Positions 27,383 to 36,614 of a stretch of DNA of 64,000 nucleotides are shown here, in pieces. The translations under genes were made by a program, and so were the position numbers. Each line of letters starts with the position of its first letter. Within the stretch, counting starts at the first letter, position 1. Under the pieces are notes generated by a model. The model was not told the origin of the DNA and did not search any database. It saw nothing but the letters and a program-made list of their open reading frames with translations. This DNA is from Deltaproteobacteria bacterium. GTDB lineage: Bacteria; Desulfobacterota; Desulfomonilia; UBA1062. Where the stretch lies: contig JAHDOV010000002.1 in assembly GCA_018434685.1 (NCBI GenBank), forward strand, positions 154,930-218,929, written 5' to 3'.

Positions 27383-28226
27383 ACCTTTCCCCCGTCAATC
27401 TTGCTGTGGGTATGTAACTGTACCCGTCACGCCGCCTCAGGCGGCTTATTCCATTACATAAGTGATCTCTATCTTTAAATACGCCAAAGACCGATGAACC
27501 ACTTCCCGTCATTAATGCTCCCAATGCCCCTGCTTCAAGCAACTCCGCCTTAACAAGCTTGAGTTCAGGGCATATACCAAACGCCGCGGCCTCGAGATCG
27601 TTGACCAACCACTGCTCAGGCGCAATTGTAAACCTTCCTACACTGTCTATTTTAAGTCTATCTGTCACAGTAGTCAATGGGGACTTTAATTCCGCATACA
27701 CTTGTGCCGTGGAGAGTGCAATGGGCGGTATTACCAAGAGATATTCACGGTCTTCAAGGCGGATATCCCGCAGCACCTCATCGCCCCTGGCGCCCATGAG
27801 CGAGGGCCGCCCGAGGATGAAGAAAGGGCAATCGGCGCCCAGATTGCCGGCCATGGCCATAAGGTCCCGGGGGCCCAGACCGGTCCGGAAGAGATCGTTG
27901 AGGCCGGCGAGCACACTGGCCGCATCGCTGCTGCCGCCGCCGAGGCCCGCTCCCACCGGGATTTGTTTTCTTACCCTGATGGAGACACCCGACCTCACCC
28001 CGGTACTCGCCAGGAACAGCCGGGCGGCCTTGTGGACGAGGTTATTCTCCGAAGCGCAGTTACAGCCGGGGGCATCGAGCATAATACCCTGCCCCGCAGG
28101 CTCGATGGAGATCTCGTCAAACAGACCCAGCGGCACCATGATGGTTCTCAGTTCATGGTACCCGTCAGCCCTTCGTCCCAGGACCTTGAGGTAGATGTTT
28201 ATCTTTGCAGGCGCCTGTATCTTCAC
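27363..28226 (-). CDS. ispE: 4-diphosphocytidyl-2-C-methyl-D-erythritol kinase
   Basis: 287 residues of the GHMP kinase fold. The ATP loop PVGAGLGGGSSDAA (about 91-104) and the N-terminal PAKINIYLKVLG are intact. It phosphorylates CDP-methylerythritol in the non-mevalonate isoprenoid pathway. Its start overlaps the stop of degQ by four bases (ATGA), and its end overlaps the spoVG start. Confidence 0.95.
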   Translation of the reverse strand: MKIQAPAKINIYLKVLGRRADGYHELRTIMVPLGLFDEISIEPAGQGIMLDAPGCNCASENNLVHKAARLFLASTGVRSGVSIRVRKQIPVGAGLGGGSSDAASVLAGLNDLFRTGLGPRDLMAMAGNLGADCPFFILGRPSLMGARGDEVLRDIRLEDREYLLVIPPIALSTAQVYAELKSPLTTVTDRLKIDSVGRFTIAPEQWLVNDLEAAAFGICPELKLVKAELLEAGALGALMTGSGSSVFGVFKDRDHLCNGISRLRRRDGYSYIPTARLTGERYGDNRS

Positions 28227-29710
28227 TCTATATCAATTGCAACATATAACGGCCTCGATTCCCGCTCGATCAGGAACAACACCGTCTGGCCCTTTTTCAG
28301 GCCTTGTATGGCCGCGAGATATTCCTCCACACTGTTCACCTCCCGGCCTCCGACCTCTTTGACTATGTCCATCTTCTCGATCTTGCTTTTCGCCGCACTC
28401 GCGCCCGGATCGATATCCACGACAAGCACACCCTTTGCATCACCGAGACTGAATTGTCTCTGCATATCGGGGGTGATGTCCTTGAGCACGAGGCCGAGCC
28501 GGTCTTTGATCTCTTCGGTTTGGGCAGGCCCCTGTTCGAGGGTTGCAATGTGCTCATCGAGGCGCTTCTCGAGCGTTGTCTCCAGTACGACTTCCCGGGA
28601 ATCCCTCCACACGACGATGCCCACCTTTGCATCGGGCTTCAGGTTCCCGACGTAACGGGTAAGCCCCCTGGGGTCCTCGATGTCGTGGGAATTGATCCTG
28701 AGGATGATATCGCCCTTCCTGATGCCGGCCCGGTCTGCAGGGTCACCGGCATACACGGCGGAGACCATGGCACCCCTGGGTTCGTCGAGACCCACGGCCC
28801 GGGCGATTTCCGGCGTCACCTCCTGGATGGCCACCCCGAGCCACCCCCTGGCGACCTCGCCCGTATCCTTGAGCTCCGGCAATATCTCCTTTGCCATATT
28901 GATAGGGATGGCAAACCCGATCCCCTGGCCTGAAGATACGACCGCGGTATTGATGCCGACCACCTGGCCGTCCATATTGATGAGCGGTCCGCCCGAATTG
29001 CCGGGATTGATGGCAGCATCCGTCTGGATAAAGTTATCGTATGCGCCGGCGCCGATCACCCGGGCCTTTGCCGATACGATCCCCTGGGTCAGGGTATGGC
29101 CGAAGCCGAAGGGGTTGCCGATGGCAATGACCCAATCGCCGATCTCCAGGGCGTCCGAGTCGCCGAGCACGGCCACGGGAAAGTCCTTCCTCGCGGAGTC
29201 GATCTTGATCAGGGCAATATCGGTATTGTCGTCCTTGCCCACGATCGTTGCCTTGTACTCCTCGTTATCGGACAGCGATACGAAGATCTCCTCGGCCTCC
29301 GAGATGACATGGTTGTTCGTCAGGACATATCCGTCGCGGGATATGATGAACCCGGACCCCAGGCTCTTCTGTTTCAGCTCCTGTTCAGGGATCTTGTCAA
29401 AGAATTTGCGGAAGAATTCATCGAACCAGTCGTTCTCTCCTCCCGGGGTTTCGAACCGCTTGTAGAGCTCCTTGCTGCTGAGGATATTCTTGGTGGTCCT
29501 GACGTTTACCACGGTGGGGCTCGCGGTCTTGGCCAGCGAACTCAGCGAAGGCATCACCACGTGCGTGGCAGGGGTGCCCGCACCCTCGCGCCAGAAGGGA
29601 AGCGCCTCGCTGCGCGTCGAGAGATCGAGAGAGGATGCGATGAACATCCCGATGAGGGCGGAACACACGGCAACCATGAGGAGAATGCCCAGGGAAGTAA
29701 TCTTCTTCAT
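28223..29710 (-). CDS. degQ: DegQ/HtrA-family periplasmic serine protease
   Basis: 495 residues. A signal anchor (about 5-28) is followed by a trypsin-like domain with the triad H134 (TNNHVI), D164 (TDIALIKID) and S239 (NPGNSGGPL), then two PDZ domains (about 290-375 and 400-490). It degrades or refolds misfolded periplasmic proteins. The start ATG overlaps the DUF1844 gene stop (ATGA), so the pair is translationally coupled, and ispE follows in the same way. Confidence 0.95.
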   Translation of the reverse strand: MKKITSLGILLMVAVCSALIGMFIASSLDLSTRSEALPFWREGAGTPATHVVMPSLSSLAKTASPTVVNVRTTKNILSSKELYKRFETPGGENDWFDEFFRKFFDKIPEQELKQKSLGSGFIISRDGYVLTNNHVISEAEEIFVSLSDNEEYKATIVGKDDNTDIALIKIDSARKDFPVAVLGDSDALEIGDWVIAIGNPFGFGHTLTQGIVSAKARVIGAGAYDNFIQTDAAINPGNSGGPLINMDGQVVGINTAVVSSGQGIGFAIPINMAKEILPELKDTGEVARGWLGVAIQEVTPEIARAVGLDEPRGAMVSAVYAGDPADRAGIRKGDIILRINSHDIEDPRGLTRYVGNLKPDAKVGIVVWRDSREVVLETTLEKRLDEHIATLEQGPAQTEEIKDRLGLVLKDITPDMQRQFSLGDAKGVLVVDIDPGASAAKSKIEKMDIVKEVGGREVNSVEEYLAAIQGLKKGQTVLFLIERESRPLYVAIDIE

Positions 29711-30087
29711 TGCTCAGCCTTCCTTGCCTCGATATAGCTTACCCTCAATTCATAGAGAACATGCTCGAGCATGTTCTCCTCTTCAGGGTTCAGATTCCCC
29801 CTCGTCTTCTCCTGGAGCATGGTGATGATGTCGATATTCTGCCTGGCCACCGGCAGATTCTTGTTGACCTGGCCGGTATTGGGATCCGGCACCTTCCCGA
29901 TGCTGATCATGGCCGCGGATGCAAAACCCAGGATCAGGGTCGAAAACTCAATTGCCGGTGATCCTTCCCGGGCAGAGTCTTTTCCTCTGTTGACGTGCCT
30001 GTCCGGTTGTGCCTGGCCTGAGGAAGTGTCTCCCCTGCCTGCACCTTCGTCATTGGCATCCATGCAGCCCTTTTTATCGTCTTCCAT
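29707..30087 (-). CDS. DUF1844 protein
   Basis: 126 residues from the ATG at 30087 with GGGAGG 6 nt upstream; the frame is open further but with no better site. The N-terminal 50 residues are polar and low-complexity. The DUF1844 core (about 52-125) holds FSTLILGFASAAMISIGKVP, then an Asp-rich link and NIDIITMLQEKTRGNL. These small proteins are typical of Desulfobacterota and related phyla and have no known function. The gene heads the degQ-ispE-spoVG-prs unit. Confidence 0.8.
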   Translation of the reverse strand: MEDDKKGCMDANDEGAGRGDTSSGQAQPDRHVNRGKDSAREGSPAIEFSTLILGFASAAMISIGKVPDPNTGQVNKNLPVARQNIDIITMLQEKTRGNLNPEEENMLEHVLYELRVSYIEARKAEQ

Positions 30088-30229
30088 AATGCCTCCCTGT
30101 GTGTTCGTATGCCCTGCATGATCACTGGCGCGTACCGGCGAAGGGCCAGTTGAACCGTGCACTCCGTCGTCTTCCCTCCATGACCCCGCACCCTGGAATC
30201 GTATGACGACCCACAGCCGGTGCCTTCCT

Positions 30230-30251
30230 GGCTCCTGTTTCTTCAGGAGCC
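30230..30251. terminator. Perfect GC hairpin downstream of acuC
   Basis: GGCTCCTG-TTTCTT-CAGGAGCC has eight pairs and a six-base loop and sits about 32 nt after the acuC stop in the gap before the DUF1844 gene. No T-run follows on the minus strand, so it may be a processing or Rho-linked structure rather than an intrinsic terminator. Confidence 0.35.
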
Positions 30252-30282
30252 GGAATGTTAAACTATAGCCTACGTATTGCCA

Positions 30283-31416
30283 CTAGGCAATATGATGTAC
30301 GGGAAATATCTTCTCCCTGATGAAGGAGATCTTGGAATCGAGATACCGGTCCACGTCTTTTTTCAATGCCGGGGCAATCCTGTACGGCGTGTCACGGAGT
30401 TCGTCCACACTGTTGCCGTATCCCACCAGCGCACCGCCGATGAGCCCCTGGTAGGGATCGTGGGGCTTCAGGTCGTTGAGTGTCGCCCATGCAAGCGTCC
30501 ATCCGCGCACCACGTCGGGAACGCTGTACCCCCCACCCCCGAGTGCGAGCACCTTGGGACAGCTCCGGCGTATCTCGGATATGACCTCGCAGTAGCCGTT
30601 ATTGGTCAGCCGCATATTGGTCAGGGGATCTTTCTTCAGGGTATCGAGCCCGATCTGTGCCACGACACACCCCGGGTTGAATGCCTTGACCAGGGGTGGA
30701 TAGATCTCCCTGAAGGCCCGCACGTACGCCTCGTCATCCGTGTATTCTGACAGCGGCAGATTCACCGTGTATCCGATCCCTTTTCCCTCCCCCATCTCAT
30801 TCTCGAACCCGCTCCACGGGTACAGCGTTTCTCCGCTCTGGTGGAACGATATGACCAGCACATCGTCCCTGTCGTAGAAGGCATCCTGGACCCCATTGCC
30901 ATGATGGGCATCTATGTCCACATAGAGGACCTTGCCAACGCCGTCTTTCAAGAGGCGCTCAATGGCTATGACGATGTCGTTCACATAGCAGAATCCCTCG
31001 GCAAAGCCCTTGCCGGCATGGTGGAGACCACCCACCGGACTGAAGACCACATCGGCCTGGTTCGACGAGATGAGATGCGCGCCCTGCAGCGTAGCCCCCA
31101 GGACGAGCAGAGAAAATTCAAAGACACCCTTGAAGACAGGGTTGTCCGATGTTCCGAGCCCGTATTCCAGAAGGGTGAAGTCAAAGGATCCGCCGTTGGC
31201 ATCTTTCAGGGCATCGACATACTCCCTTGAATGATATTCGAGCATAGCCTCCTGGCCGACCGGCTCCGGTTCCACAATGCTGATCCACGGCTCATCGAAG
31301 AGGCCATACTGGTAACAGAGCTCATACACCATGGTGGCCTTGTAGGGTTTAAACGGATGCTCATCACCCAGGCTATACTTGTCGAACTTTGAAGTATACA
31401 TAAAGACTGAGTTCAC
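30283..31416 (-). CDS. Histone deacetylase/AcuC-family deacetylase
   Basis: 377 residues from a GTG at 31416, which has AAGGAG 7 nt upstream; upstream ATGs in the frame lack one. The zinc-dependent deacetylase core is complete: GGLHHAGKGFAEGFCYVND, VDIDAHHGNGVQDAF with the metal-binding Asp and His, then LGGGGYSVP. AcuC-like enzymes remove acetyl groups, for example from acetyl-CoA synthetase or from polyamines. The partner here is unknown. It is transcribed away from the 80-residue gene, and the 280-nt gap holds their promoters. Confidence 0.88.
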   Translation of the reverse strand: MNSVFMYTSKFDKYSLGDEHPFKPYKATMVYELCYQYGLFDEPWISIVEPEPVGQEAMLEYHSREYVDALKDANGGSFDFTLLEYGLGTSDNPVFKGVFEFSLLVLGATLQGAHLISSNQADVVFSPVGGLHHAGKGFAEGFCYVNDIVIAIERLLKDGVGKVLYVDIDAHHGNGVQDAFYDRDDVLVISFHQSGETLYPWSGFENEMGEGKGIGYTVNLPLSEYTDDEAYVRAFREIYPPLVKAFNPGCVVAQIGLDTLKKDPLTNMRLTNNGYCEVISEIRRSCPKVLALGGGGYSVPDVVRGWTLAWATLNDLKPHDPYQGLIGGALVGYGNSVDELRDTPYRIAPALKKDVDRYLDSKISFIREKIFPVHHIA

Positions 31417-31696
31417 CCTGCGGCTCCTTATGCTGTTGAAGTCAGTATCCCCAAAGAACACATATAGCAAAAGATTCATGGTCAAAAAAGGTAAAAAAAT
31501 TATAACCATCCTGTTCACCGGGCGATAATTTCCCACGGATGAGCATATCCCTCTGCCATCATCGCACTCACAGGTGCCGTCACGAACAGCACCTGCGGAC
31601 AAAGGCCAAGCCCCGTGCACAAGTTTATGGACGGGAGAGTTTCAAATATGCTACATGCTTTCCCAACGATGTGACATCCATGAAAGGAGATCCTCC

Positions 31697-31939
31697 ATGC
31701 GTCATGGCTTTGACATTCTGGACAACCTCATCGTCCTGGAAAACGGGAAGGTCAGGGTCCTGAGGACACTCGAGGATATTGAAACACTGCTTGAAAAACT
31801 CACCAAACTGCAGGACTCCTTCCGGACAAAACGTACGCCGAAGGGAAAAAAGGTGAAGGCTGACATCGATTACCTGATCCGCCTCATCAACAACATGGCA
31901 TCCTTTGTGTACGAAAAAGAACTGCAAAAGGCCCGATAA
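31697..31939 (+). CDS. Small unknown helical protein, 80 aa
   Basis: The ATG at 31697 has AAAGGAG 8 nt upstream and opens an 80-codon frame. The product is charged and helix-forming with a leucine-rich segment (TLEDIETLLEKLTKLQDS) and a second helix (DYLIRLINNMASFVYEKEL). The lengths suggest a short coiled coil, possibly a DNA- or protein-binding dimer. No family is recognised. It is transcribed divergently from acuC. Confidence 0.6.
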   Translation: MRHGFDILDNLIVLENGKVRVLRTLEDIETLLEKLTKLQDSFRTKRTPKGKKVKADIDYLIRLINNMASFVYEKELQKAR

Positions 31940-32115
31940 GCACGCTGATGTCTGTATCCATTCTAAAGAGAATATCCTTTCGGCATGCGCCCGGTGTAGT
32001 GACAGCGTGTCCACCCGGAGGAAGTGAGCCGTCACCGTCTGCAGCTACGTCCCAAGCGGTGTTTTTTTGTGTGTATCACGCCAATGATCTATTGATGAAC
32101 AGGAGGTAACCTCAC

Positions 32116-32514
32116 ATGAGCTCGAAAGGTGTTTCCCCAATCAGGACAGACAAGGCTCCAGCGGCCATTGGACCCTATTCGCAGGCCCTCAGGGCCGGTG
32201 ATTTCCTCTTCGTATCAGGGCAGATCCCGCTCAATCCCAGGAGCGCTTCCATCGTTGCAGGGGGGATACGGGAACAGACCCGTCAGACCCTGGAGAACCT
32301 CGGTGCAGTCCTCAAAGAAGCAGGGATCGGGTTTGAACGCGTGATCAGGGTGGATATATTCCTCAAGGACCTGACCGACTTCAGCACCCTCAACGAGATC
32401 TACGCATCCTTCTTCCCTCAGGACGCAAAACCGGCACGGCAGGTTGTCGAAGTATCCCGGCTCCCCCGGGATGTCCTCATCGAGATTTCCTGCATTGCGT
32501 ATCTGGGCCTGTAG
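32116..32514 (+). CDS. RidA-family reactive enamine/imine deaminase
   Basis: 132 residues. The family signature is complete: KAPAAIGPYSQALRAGDFLF, SGQIPLNP, the Arg of VIRVDIFLKDLTDF, and PARQVVEVSRLPRDVLIEI at the end. RidA hydrolyses reactive enamines and imines released by PLP enzymes and so protects pathways from 2-aminoacrylate damage. An AGGAGG site lies 10 nt before the ATG. It is monocistronic. Confidence 0.92.
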   Translation: MSSKGVSPIRTDKAPAAIGPYSQALRAGDFLFVSGQIPLNPRSASIVAGGIREQTRQTLENLGAVLKEAGIGFERVIRVDIFLKDLTDFSTLNEIYASFFPQDAKPARQVVEVSRLPRDVLIEISCIAYLGL

Positions 32515-32828
32515 CTGCGGCACGGTGTCAGGGCGATCTTGACCTTGACCACTTCGGGGATGGTGCCTGTCTTACGTTATACCGGAACCTCCCAGGTTCT
32601 TCCCACCCTGCCGCGCCCTGAGTTCCCTCCTGCCCGTCCCGGAGGATTCCCGGATGAGCGCAACCAGAGACAAAAAGGGTGGTCATCCTGAAATAATCAT
32701 GATACTGAGATGTTAGACACCCTGATCCCCACAGAGAACGACTGGTCATCGAATGAAGACAGGAGCACCCGGACATGGTCGCCGGGTGGATCATGAATGA
32801 TTGAATATTACAAAACAGACGGTGTGTC
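32515..32828. other. Intergenic region with hairpin but no convincing gene
   Basis: A 314-nt gap between RidA and YitT. A GGAGG-supported 20-codon frame at 32654-32716 could be a leader peptide but has no similarity I recognise. The inverted repeat CACCCGG/CCGGGTG near 32767-32789 could be a terminator or regulatory hairpin; no T-run follows. Confidence 0.35.
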
Positions 32829-33719
32829 ATGATCGAACATGAGGAGGGCAAGGGCCTCGGCTCTGCGTTTGCACATTACGCCCCGGAGATTCTCTGGACT
32901 GTGTTCCTCATGTCCGTGGGCAGTATTATCTGTGCCGTCGCGGTAAACGGGATCCTCGTCCCACAGCACTTCCTGAGCTCCGGGTTCACCGGTGTGGCCC
33001 TCTTCATTCATTACCTCTTCCCGGTATTCCCCGTGGGCTCGATCTATCTCATCCTGAACATCCCCCTGTTCCTCGTCGGCTGGACGCTGGTGGGCAGGCG
33101 CTTCTTCTTCTACAGCATAATCGGCATGGCCATCTTCTCCGTGGCGCTCTTCACCATCGATATCAACATCTCCATTCACGACAAGATCCTCAGCGCCCTG
33201 CTGGCCGGGATCGTAAACGGGGTAGGAAGCGGCATCGTGCTGCGCTCATTCGGTTCTGCCGGAGGCACCGACATCCTGTGCGTTATCCTCCAGAAGGTCT
33301 TCTCCATAAAGGTCGGGACCACCACATTGATCTTCAACGGGGTGATCCTGGGGGTTGCCGCGGTGTTCTTCTCTCTGGAGGGCGCCCTCTATACGCTCGT
33401 CTACCTCTACGTGAACACGCAGGTCCTGAACCTGGTCGTCCTGGGGCTCAGCAAACGCAAGGTCGTCTTCATCATATCCGACAGGTGGGAAAAGCTCTCG
33501 GAGGAGATCCTCAAGAAAAACCGCAGGGGGGTCACGATCATCGAAGGCATCGGCGGATTCAGGAGAGAACACAAGCGCATCCTCTACAGCGTCATCACCT
33601 TTCAGGACCTGCCGGTCCTGAAGAAGATGATCTCGCAGATCGACCCCGAGGCCTTTGTGGTGGTCATGGACACCCTCGAGGTCATGGGGGCCCGGGTAGG
33701 AAATCAGCCCCACTGGTAG
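32829..33719 (+). CDS. YitT-family membrane protein
   Basis: 296 residues. Five to six hydrophobic segments fill residues about 20-190, with the family-typical GILVPQHFLSSGFTGVAL and GSAGGTDILCVILQK. A DUF2179 domain (about 215-290) with GVTIIEGIGGFRRE follows. YitT proteins are bacterial membrane proteins of unknown transport or scaffold role. It converges on the GT-A glycosyltransferase gene. Confidence 0.88.
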   Translation: MIEHEEGKGLGSAFAHYAPEILWTVFLMSVGSIICAVAVNGILVPQHFLSSGFTGVALFIHYLFPVFPVGSIYLILNIPLFLVGWTLVGRRFFFYSIIGMAIFSVALFTIDINISIHDKILSALLAGIVNGVGSGIVLRSFGSAGGTDILCVILQKVFSIKVGTTTLIFNGVILGVAAVFFSLEGALYTLVYLYVNTQVLNLVVLGLSKRKVVFIISDRWEKLSEEILKKNRRGVTIIEGIGGFRREHKRILYSVITFQDLPVLKKMISQIDPEAFVVVMDTLEVMGARVGNQPHW

Positions 33720-33720
33720 C

Positions 33721-33735
33721 ACCGGCCTCACCGGT
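33721..33735. terminator. Short hairpin at convergent stops
   Basis: ACCGG-CCTCA-CCGGT is a five-pair stem at the junction of the yitT-like and glycosyltransferase genes. It is small and lacks a U-tract, so it is only a candidate bidirectional structure. Confidence 0.25.
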
Positions 33736-35092
33736 AGAGCTTCTTCTCGCTCTCCACCACGTCGATGATCTCGTTGATGATGTTCGGCAGCTTCCGGATC
33801 ACCCGCTCCCAGGAGACCGTCTTCGGGGTCTCATAGAGCTCTGTGCGTATGTTCTGGGCCGTCCGTTCTATCACCGGGAGCAATCCGGCATCGATAAACG
33901 GCTTGAATTCTTCATAGGCACTGACATAGGAACTGAACCGGTGCACCATGAACGAAGGGGCCAGGAGGAGATCCCCGGCAAAGAGGATGACGTTCTTGAA
34001 CACATTGTCCACCATGGCCTCTTCCTTGTTCGTGTCGTAGACGAGGCCGCTGAAGGCGGCATTGTCCGCATACATCTTGATGAGGTCATCGGCCACGCTC
34101 AGGTACGTGGTGGTGAGGTCCCTGATGAAGTGCTCCGAGATGACCAGACCCTCTTCTATGACGAGCGCGCTCAGGAGGGTGGTCACGATATCGATACCCA
34201 TCTTGTACAGGCCACTGCTCTGGTCGTCTTGTGACACCACCTGGTGCTTGTGATCGAAGGGTTCCAGGCAGATCTCCACCTGTGCGCAGTTGGTGGCCTT
34301 GCGGTACACCTCGATGAGCGTAAAGATCTCTACCCCCCAGTTCGTGGCAAACTGCATGCGCTTGAGCAGCTGGCTGTCGAAGACCACCTCTCCGGAGAGC
34401 TGATAGTTGAAATTCAGGAGGAAATCCACCAGGCGCAGGACCTTTTCTTCCTGGGTATCGGTAAACTTTCTCTTGAGCGCAATGAGCAGCGGGTCCAGCA
34501 GGAGCCTCTTGACCCGTCCATAGAGCTGCTGATCCTTGATCCGGGCATAGAATGCCTTGCTGAACTGGTAGCCGAGCACCTGTACCGGGTAAAAGAGCCT
34601 GTCCAGCTGCTGCCGCGTAAAGGTCCTGATGTCTGCATCGACCAGCCCGATGCTCTGGGCACCCATGGCCAGGGCAATGCCGAAGGACATGAACATGTTC
34701 CTGCCCTTGCCCGGTTCGTTGAGACTGAACCCGGCATCCGAGAGATCCTGGTAGATGGAGGTGAAGCCGGGGCCGTTGTTGTGCTGGATCAGGAAATTCT
34801 GCACGTTAAAGCGATTGAGGATCTTCGCCAGTTCCCGGGCATCGTCCTGACTCGCCCGGTCGAGTCCGAAGATGATCTGGGAGAGGTAGGCCGCATCACT
34901 GAGCTGAGCGGCAATATTCTCGAACACCGGCCGGTTGTCGGGATCGGTGAACTCCGAGGCCAGCAGGGGAATGATCAGCACGGCCTTTTTCCACTTGGAA
35001 TGTTGGATCAGCTCCAGTTCCATATTGGGGGTTTTCTCACTCAATAAATACAGGGTGCTTATCTTGGTATGTTTCTGGGCAAAATTAGACAT
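33728..35092 (-). CDS. GT-A glycosyltransferase (GT81/GpgS-like)
   Basis: 454 residues from the ATG at 35092 (AAAGGAG 9 nt upstream; a GTG two codons earlier sits too close to the site). A GT-A domain carries the sugar-nucleotide DxD motif, D152-A-D154, with GKGRNMFMSFGIALAMGA just before it, as in glucosyl-3-phosphoglycerate synthases and related enzymes. The C-terminal 200 residues are helical. It could make a compatible solute or a glycolipid headgroup; the acceptor is not known. It is monocistronic and cytosolic. Confidence 0.65.
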   Translation of the reverse strand: MSNFAQKHTKISTLYLLSEKTPNMELELIQHSKWKKAVLIIPLLASEFTDPDNRPVFENIAAQLSDAAYLSQIIFGLDRASQDDARELAKILNRFNVQNFLIQHNNGPGFTSIYQDLSDAGFSLNEPGKGRNMFMSFGIALAMGAQSIGLVDADIRTFTRQQLDRLFYPVQVLGYQFSKAFYARIKDQQLYGRVKRLLLDPLLIALKRKFTDTQEEKVLRLVDFLLNFNYQLSGEVVFDSQLLKRMQFATNWGVEIFTLIEVYRKATNCAQVEICLEPFDHKHQVVSQDDQSSGLYKMGIDIVTTLLSALVIEEGLVISEHFIRDLTTTYLSVADDLIKMYADNAAFSGLVYDTNKEEAMVDNVFKNVILFAGDLLLAPSFMVHRFSSYVSAYEEFKPFIDAGLLPVIERTAQNIRTELYETPKTVSWERVIRKLPNIINEIIDVVESEKKLYR

Positions 35093-35209
35093 GGTCACGT
35101 TCTCCTTTAACTATCCATCAACAACCTGCTTTTTCCTGCGAGCCGAACACAGACACGATCTGCTGAAGTATATAATAACCGGAAAGATTGTATTGTAAAC
35201 CGGACCCGC

Positions 35210-35593
35210 TCAGACAAACCACGCCATGGCCAGCAGTGCACCGTCTCTGACAAGAAAGGGCCAGGTGATGGTCCCTGCCTCCCGGGAGGTGCTGAAACAC
35301 CCGCAGGAGATATCGAGCCCGCGGGCAAGAGATAAGCCCTGCGCGCAGGCAAACACGAGCAGCAGCTCCGAGACCACGAGCGATGCCCCGGGGATCAGCA
35401 CGCCCAGGATGAGTGCCGCACCCATGACAACCTCGACCCAGGGCAGGAGGATCGCAAACGGATTTACGAACCATCCGGGCACGATATGGTAATTATAGAC
35501 AGACAGGGCAAATCCCTGGGGGTCGACAACCTTGACCGCCCCGGCATAGAAAAAGACACACCCGAGGATCAGCCGGAAACAGAGGGAGAGCAC
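35210..35593 (-). CDS. MauE/DoxX-family redox-associated membrane protein
   Basis: 127 residues with four hydrophobic segments (about 3-20, 40-58, 62-85, 110-126). The family-typical FFYAGAVKVVDP starts it, and a CGCF pair (about 95-98) supplies conserved cysteines. MauE-type proteins are linked to disulfide formation or quinone-coupled redox exchange. The start is a GTG with no clear ribosome site, so it may depend on read-through from the rhodanese fragment 32 nt upstream. Confidence 0.75.
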   Translation of the reverse strand: MLSLCFRLILGCVFFYAGAVKVVDPQGFALSVYNYHIVPGWFVNPFAILLPWVEVVMGAALILGVLIPGASLVVSELLLVFACAQGLSLARGLDISCGCFSTSREAGTITWPFLVRDGALLAMAWFV

Positions 35594-35625
35594 ATCGGTA
35601 GCGGATGAACCCGGCCGTGCGCTCT

Positions 35626-35853
35626 TTACTCAGCCTCTCCTGCCTCGACGGGGAATCCCGCTTCATACCATCCAACCCAGCCGGCGGCAAGAACCCTCAC
35701 CGAGGGTATACCGCGGCTTCTCAGGATCCCTGCCAGCTCCGAACCGAGGGCACAGTCCAGTCCGTCGCAGTAGGTGACGAGTTCCACCCCCGGGCCTGCG
35801 CGGTCTCTGAGATCATCGAGGCCTCCCCCCGATGCGGCGAAAGGAGCCGGCAC
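35626..35853 (-). pseudogene. C-terminal half of a rhodanese-like domain
   Basis: 75 codons from a GTG whose first base is the last base of the prepilin-peptidase stop (TAGTG). Only the second half of a rhodanese is present: VTYCDGLDCALGSELAGILR with the active-site Cys, then VRVLAAGWVGWYEAGFP. The N-terminal half (DxR and GHIPGA motifs) is missing and is not found in another frame. There is no ribosome site, so it may be a decaying gene translated by coupling, or a functional half-domain. Confidence 0.55.
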
Positions 35854-36614
35854 TAGCCGAGAAGGCCGAAGTACCAGTCTATCGTCTGGGTCCCCCACAA
35901 GACATATATGAGGGCACCGAGGGCCAGGAACGGTCCGAAGGGGATCGCCGCCTTGAGGTCCTTCTTCCGGAGGAATGCCCAGGGTATGCCGAACATTGTC
36001 CCGATGAGTGACCCCATGAAAATAGTGAAGAGAACCCCTTCCCATCCGGTGAACACCCCGATCATGCCCAGGAGTTTCACGTCTCCCCCGCCCATGCCCT
36101 GCTTGCCGGTGAGGAAATAGTATCCGTAGATCACCGCGGTGAGCAGCCCGGCCCCGAGAACCAGCCCGATGAGGGCATCGCGGTACGTGACAGGCAGCCA
36201 GTAAACGAGCACAAGCCCGGCGATGATCCCGCCGATGGAGAACCTGTCCGGGATTATCTGATAATCGATGTCTATGAAGGTGATCACGAGGAGAACACAG
36301 GCCCAGGCATAATAGATGCCGAAACTCACCGTCAGTCCGAAGCGATAGAGCAGGCTGACCGCGAGCAGTGCGCTCAGGGCCTCGACGAGGGGGTACCGGG
36401 GCGATATCCGTTCAGAGCAGCCCCTGCACCTGCCGCGCAGGAGCAGGTAGCTCACGAGCGGGATATTGTCCCATGGCTTGATCTTCTCCCCGCAGCCGGG
36501 GCAGTGGGAGGCCGGCCATATGACCGATTCGTCTCTCGGGATCCGGTAGATGCAGACATTCAGGAAGCTCCCGATAAAAAGGCCGGCAACGGCAACAAAG
36601 ACTGCCCAGATCAC
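35853..36614 (-). CDS. Prepilin peptidase (type IV leader peptidase, A24 family)
   Basis: 253 residues with about seven membrane segments. The N-terminal cytoplasmic domain has both zinc-binding pairs, C38/C41 and C63/C66. The two catalytic aspartates are D115 (TFIDIDYQ) and D178 in GMGGGDVK. It cleaves, and may N-methylate, type IV pilin or type II secretion pseudopilin leaders. No pilin or secretion gene is adjacent, so it must serve clusters elsewhere. The start overlaps the stop of the 142-residue gene by four bases. Confidence 0.93.
   Translation of the reverse strand: MIWAVFVAVAGLFIGSFLNVCIYRIPRDESVIWPASHCPGCGEKIKPWDNIPLVSYLLLRGRCRGCSERISPRYPLVEALSALLAVSLLYRFGLTVSFGIYYAWACVLLVITFIDIDYQIIPDRFSIGGIIAGLVLVYWLPVTYRDALIGLVLGAGLLTAVIYGYYFLTGKQGMGGGDVKLLGMIGVFTGWEGVLFTIFMGSLIGTMFGIPWAFLRKKDLKAAIPFGPFLALGALIYVLWGTQTIDWYFGLLG

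Noticed and set aside
30275..30292. TATTGCC/GGCAATA hairpin over the acuC stop codon
   Set aside because: A seven-pair stem, but it includes coding bases and has no U-tract; I cannot distinguish it from chance.
32654..32716. 20-codon frame with GGAGG site before yitT
   Set aside because: The ribosome site is good, but there are no leader-peptide features such as repeated codons followed by a terminator/antiterminator.
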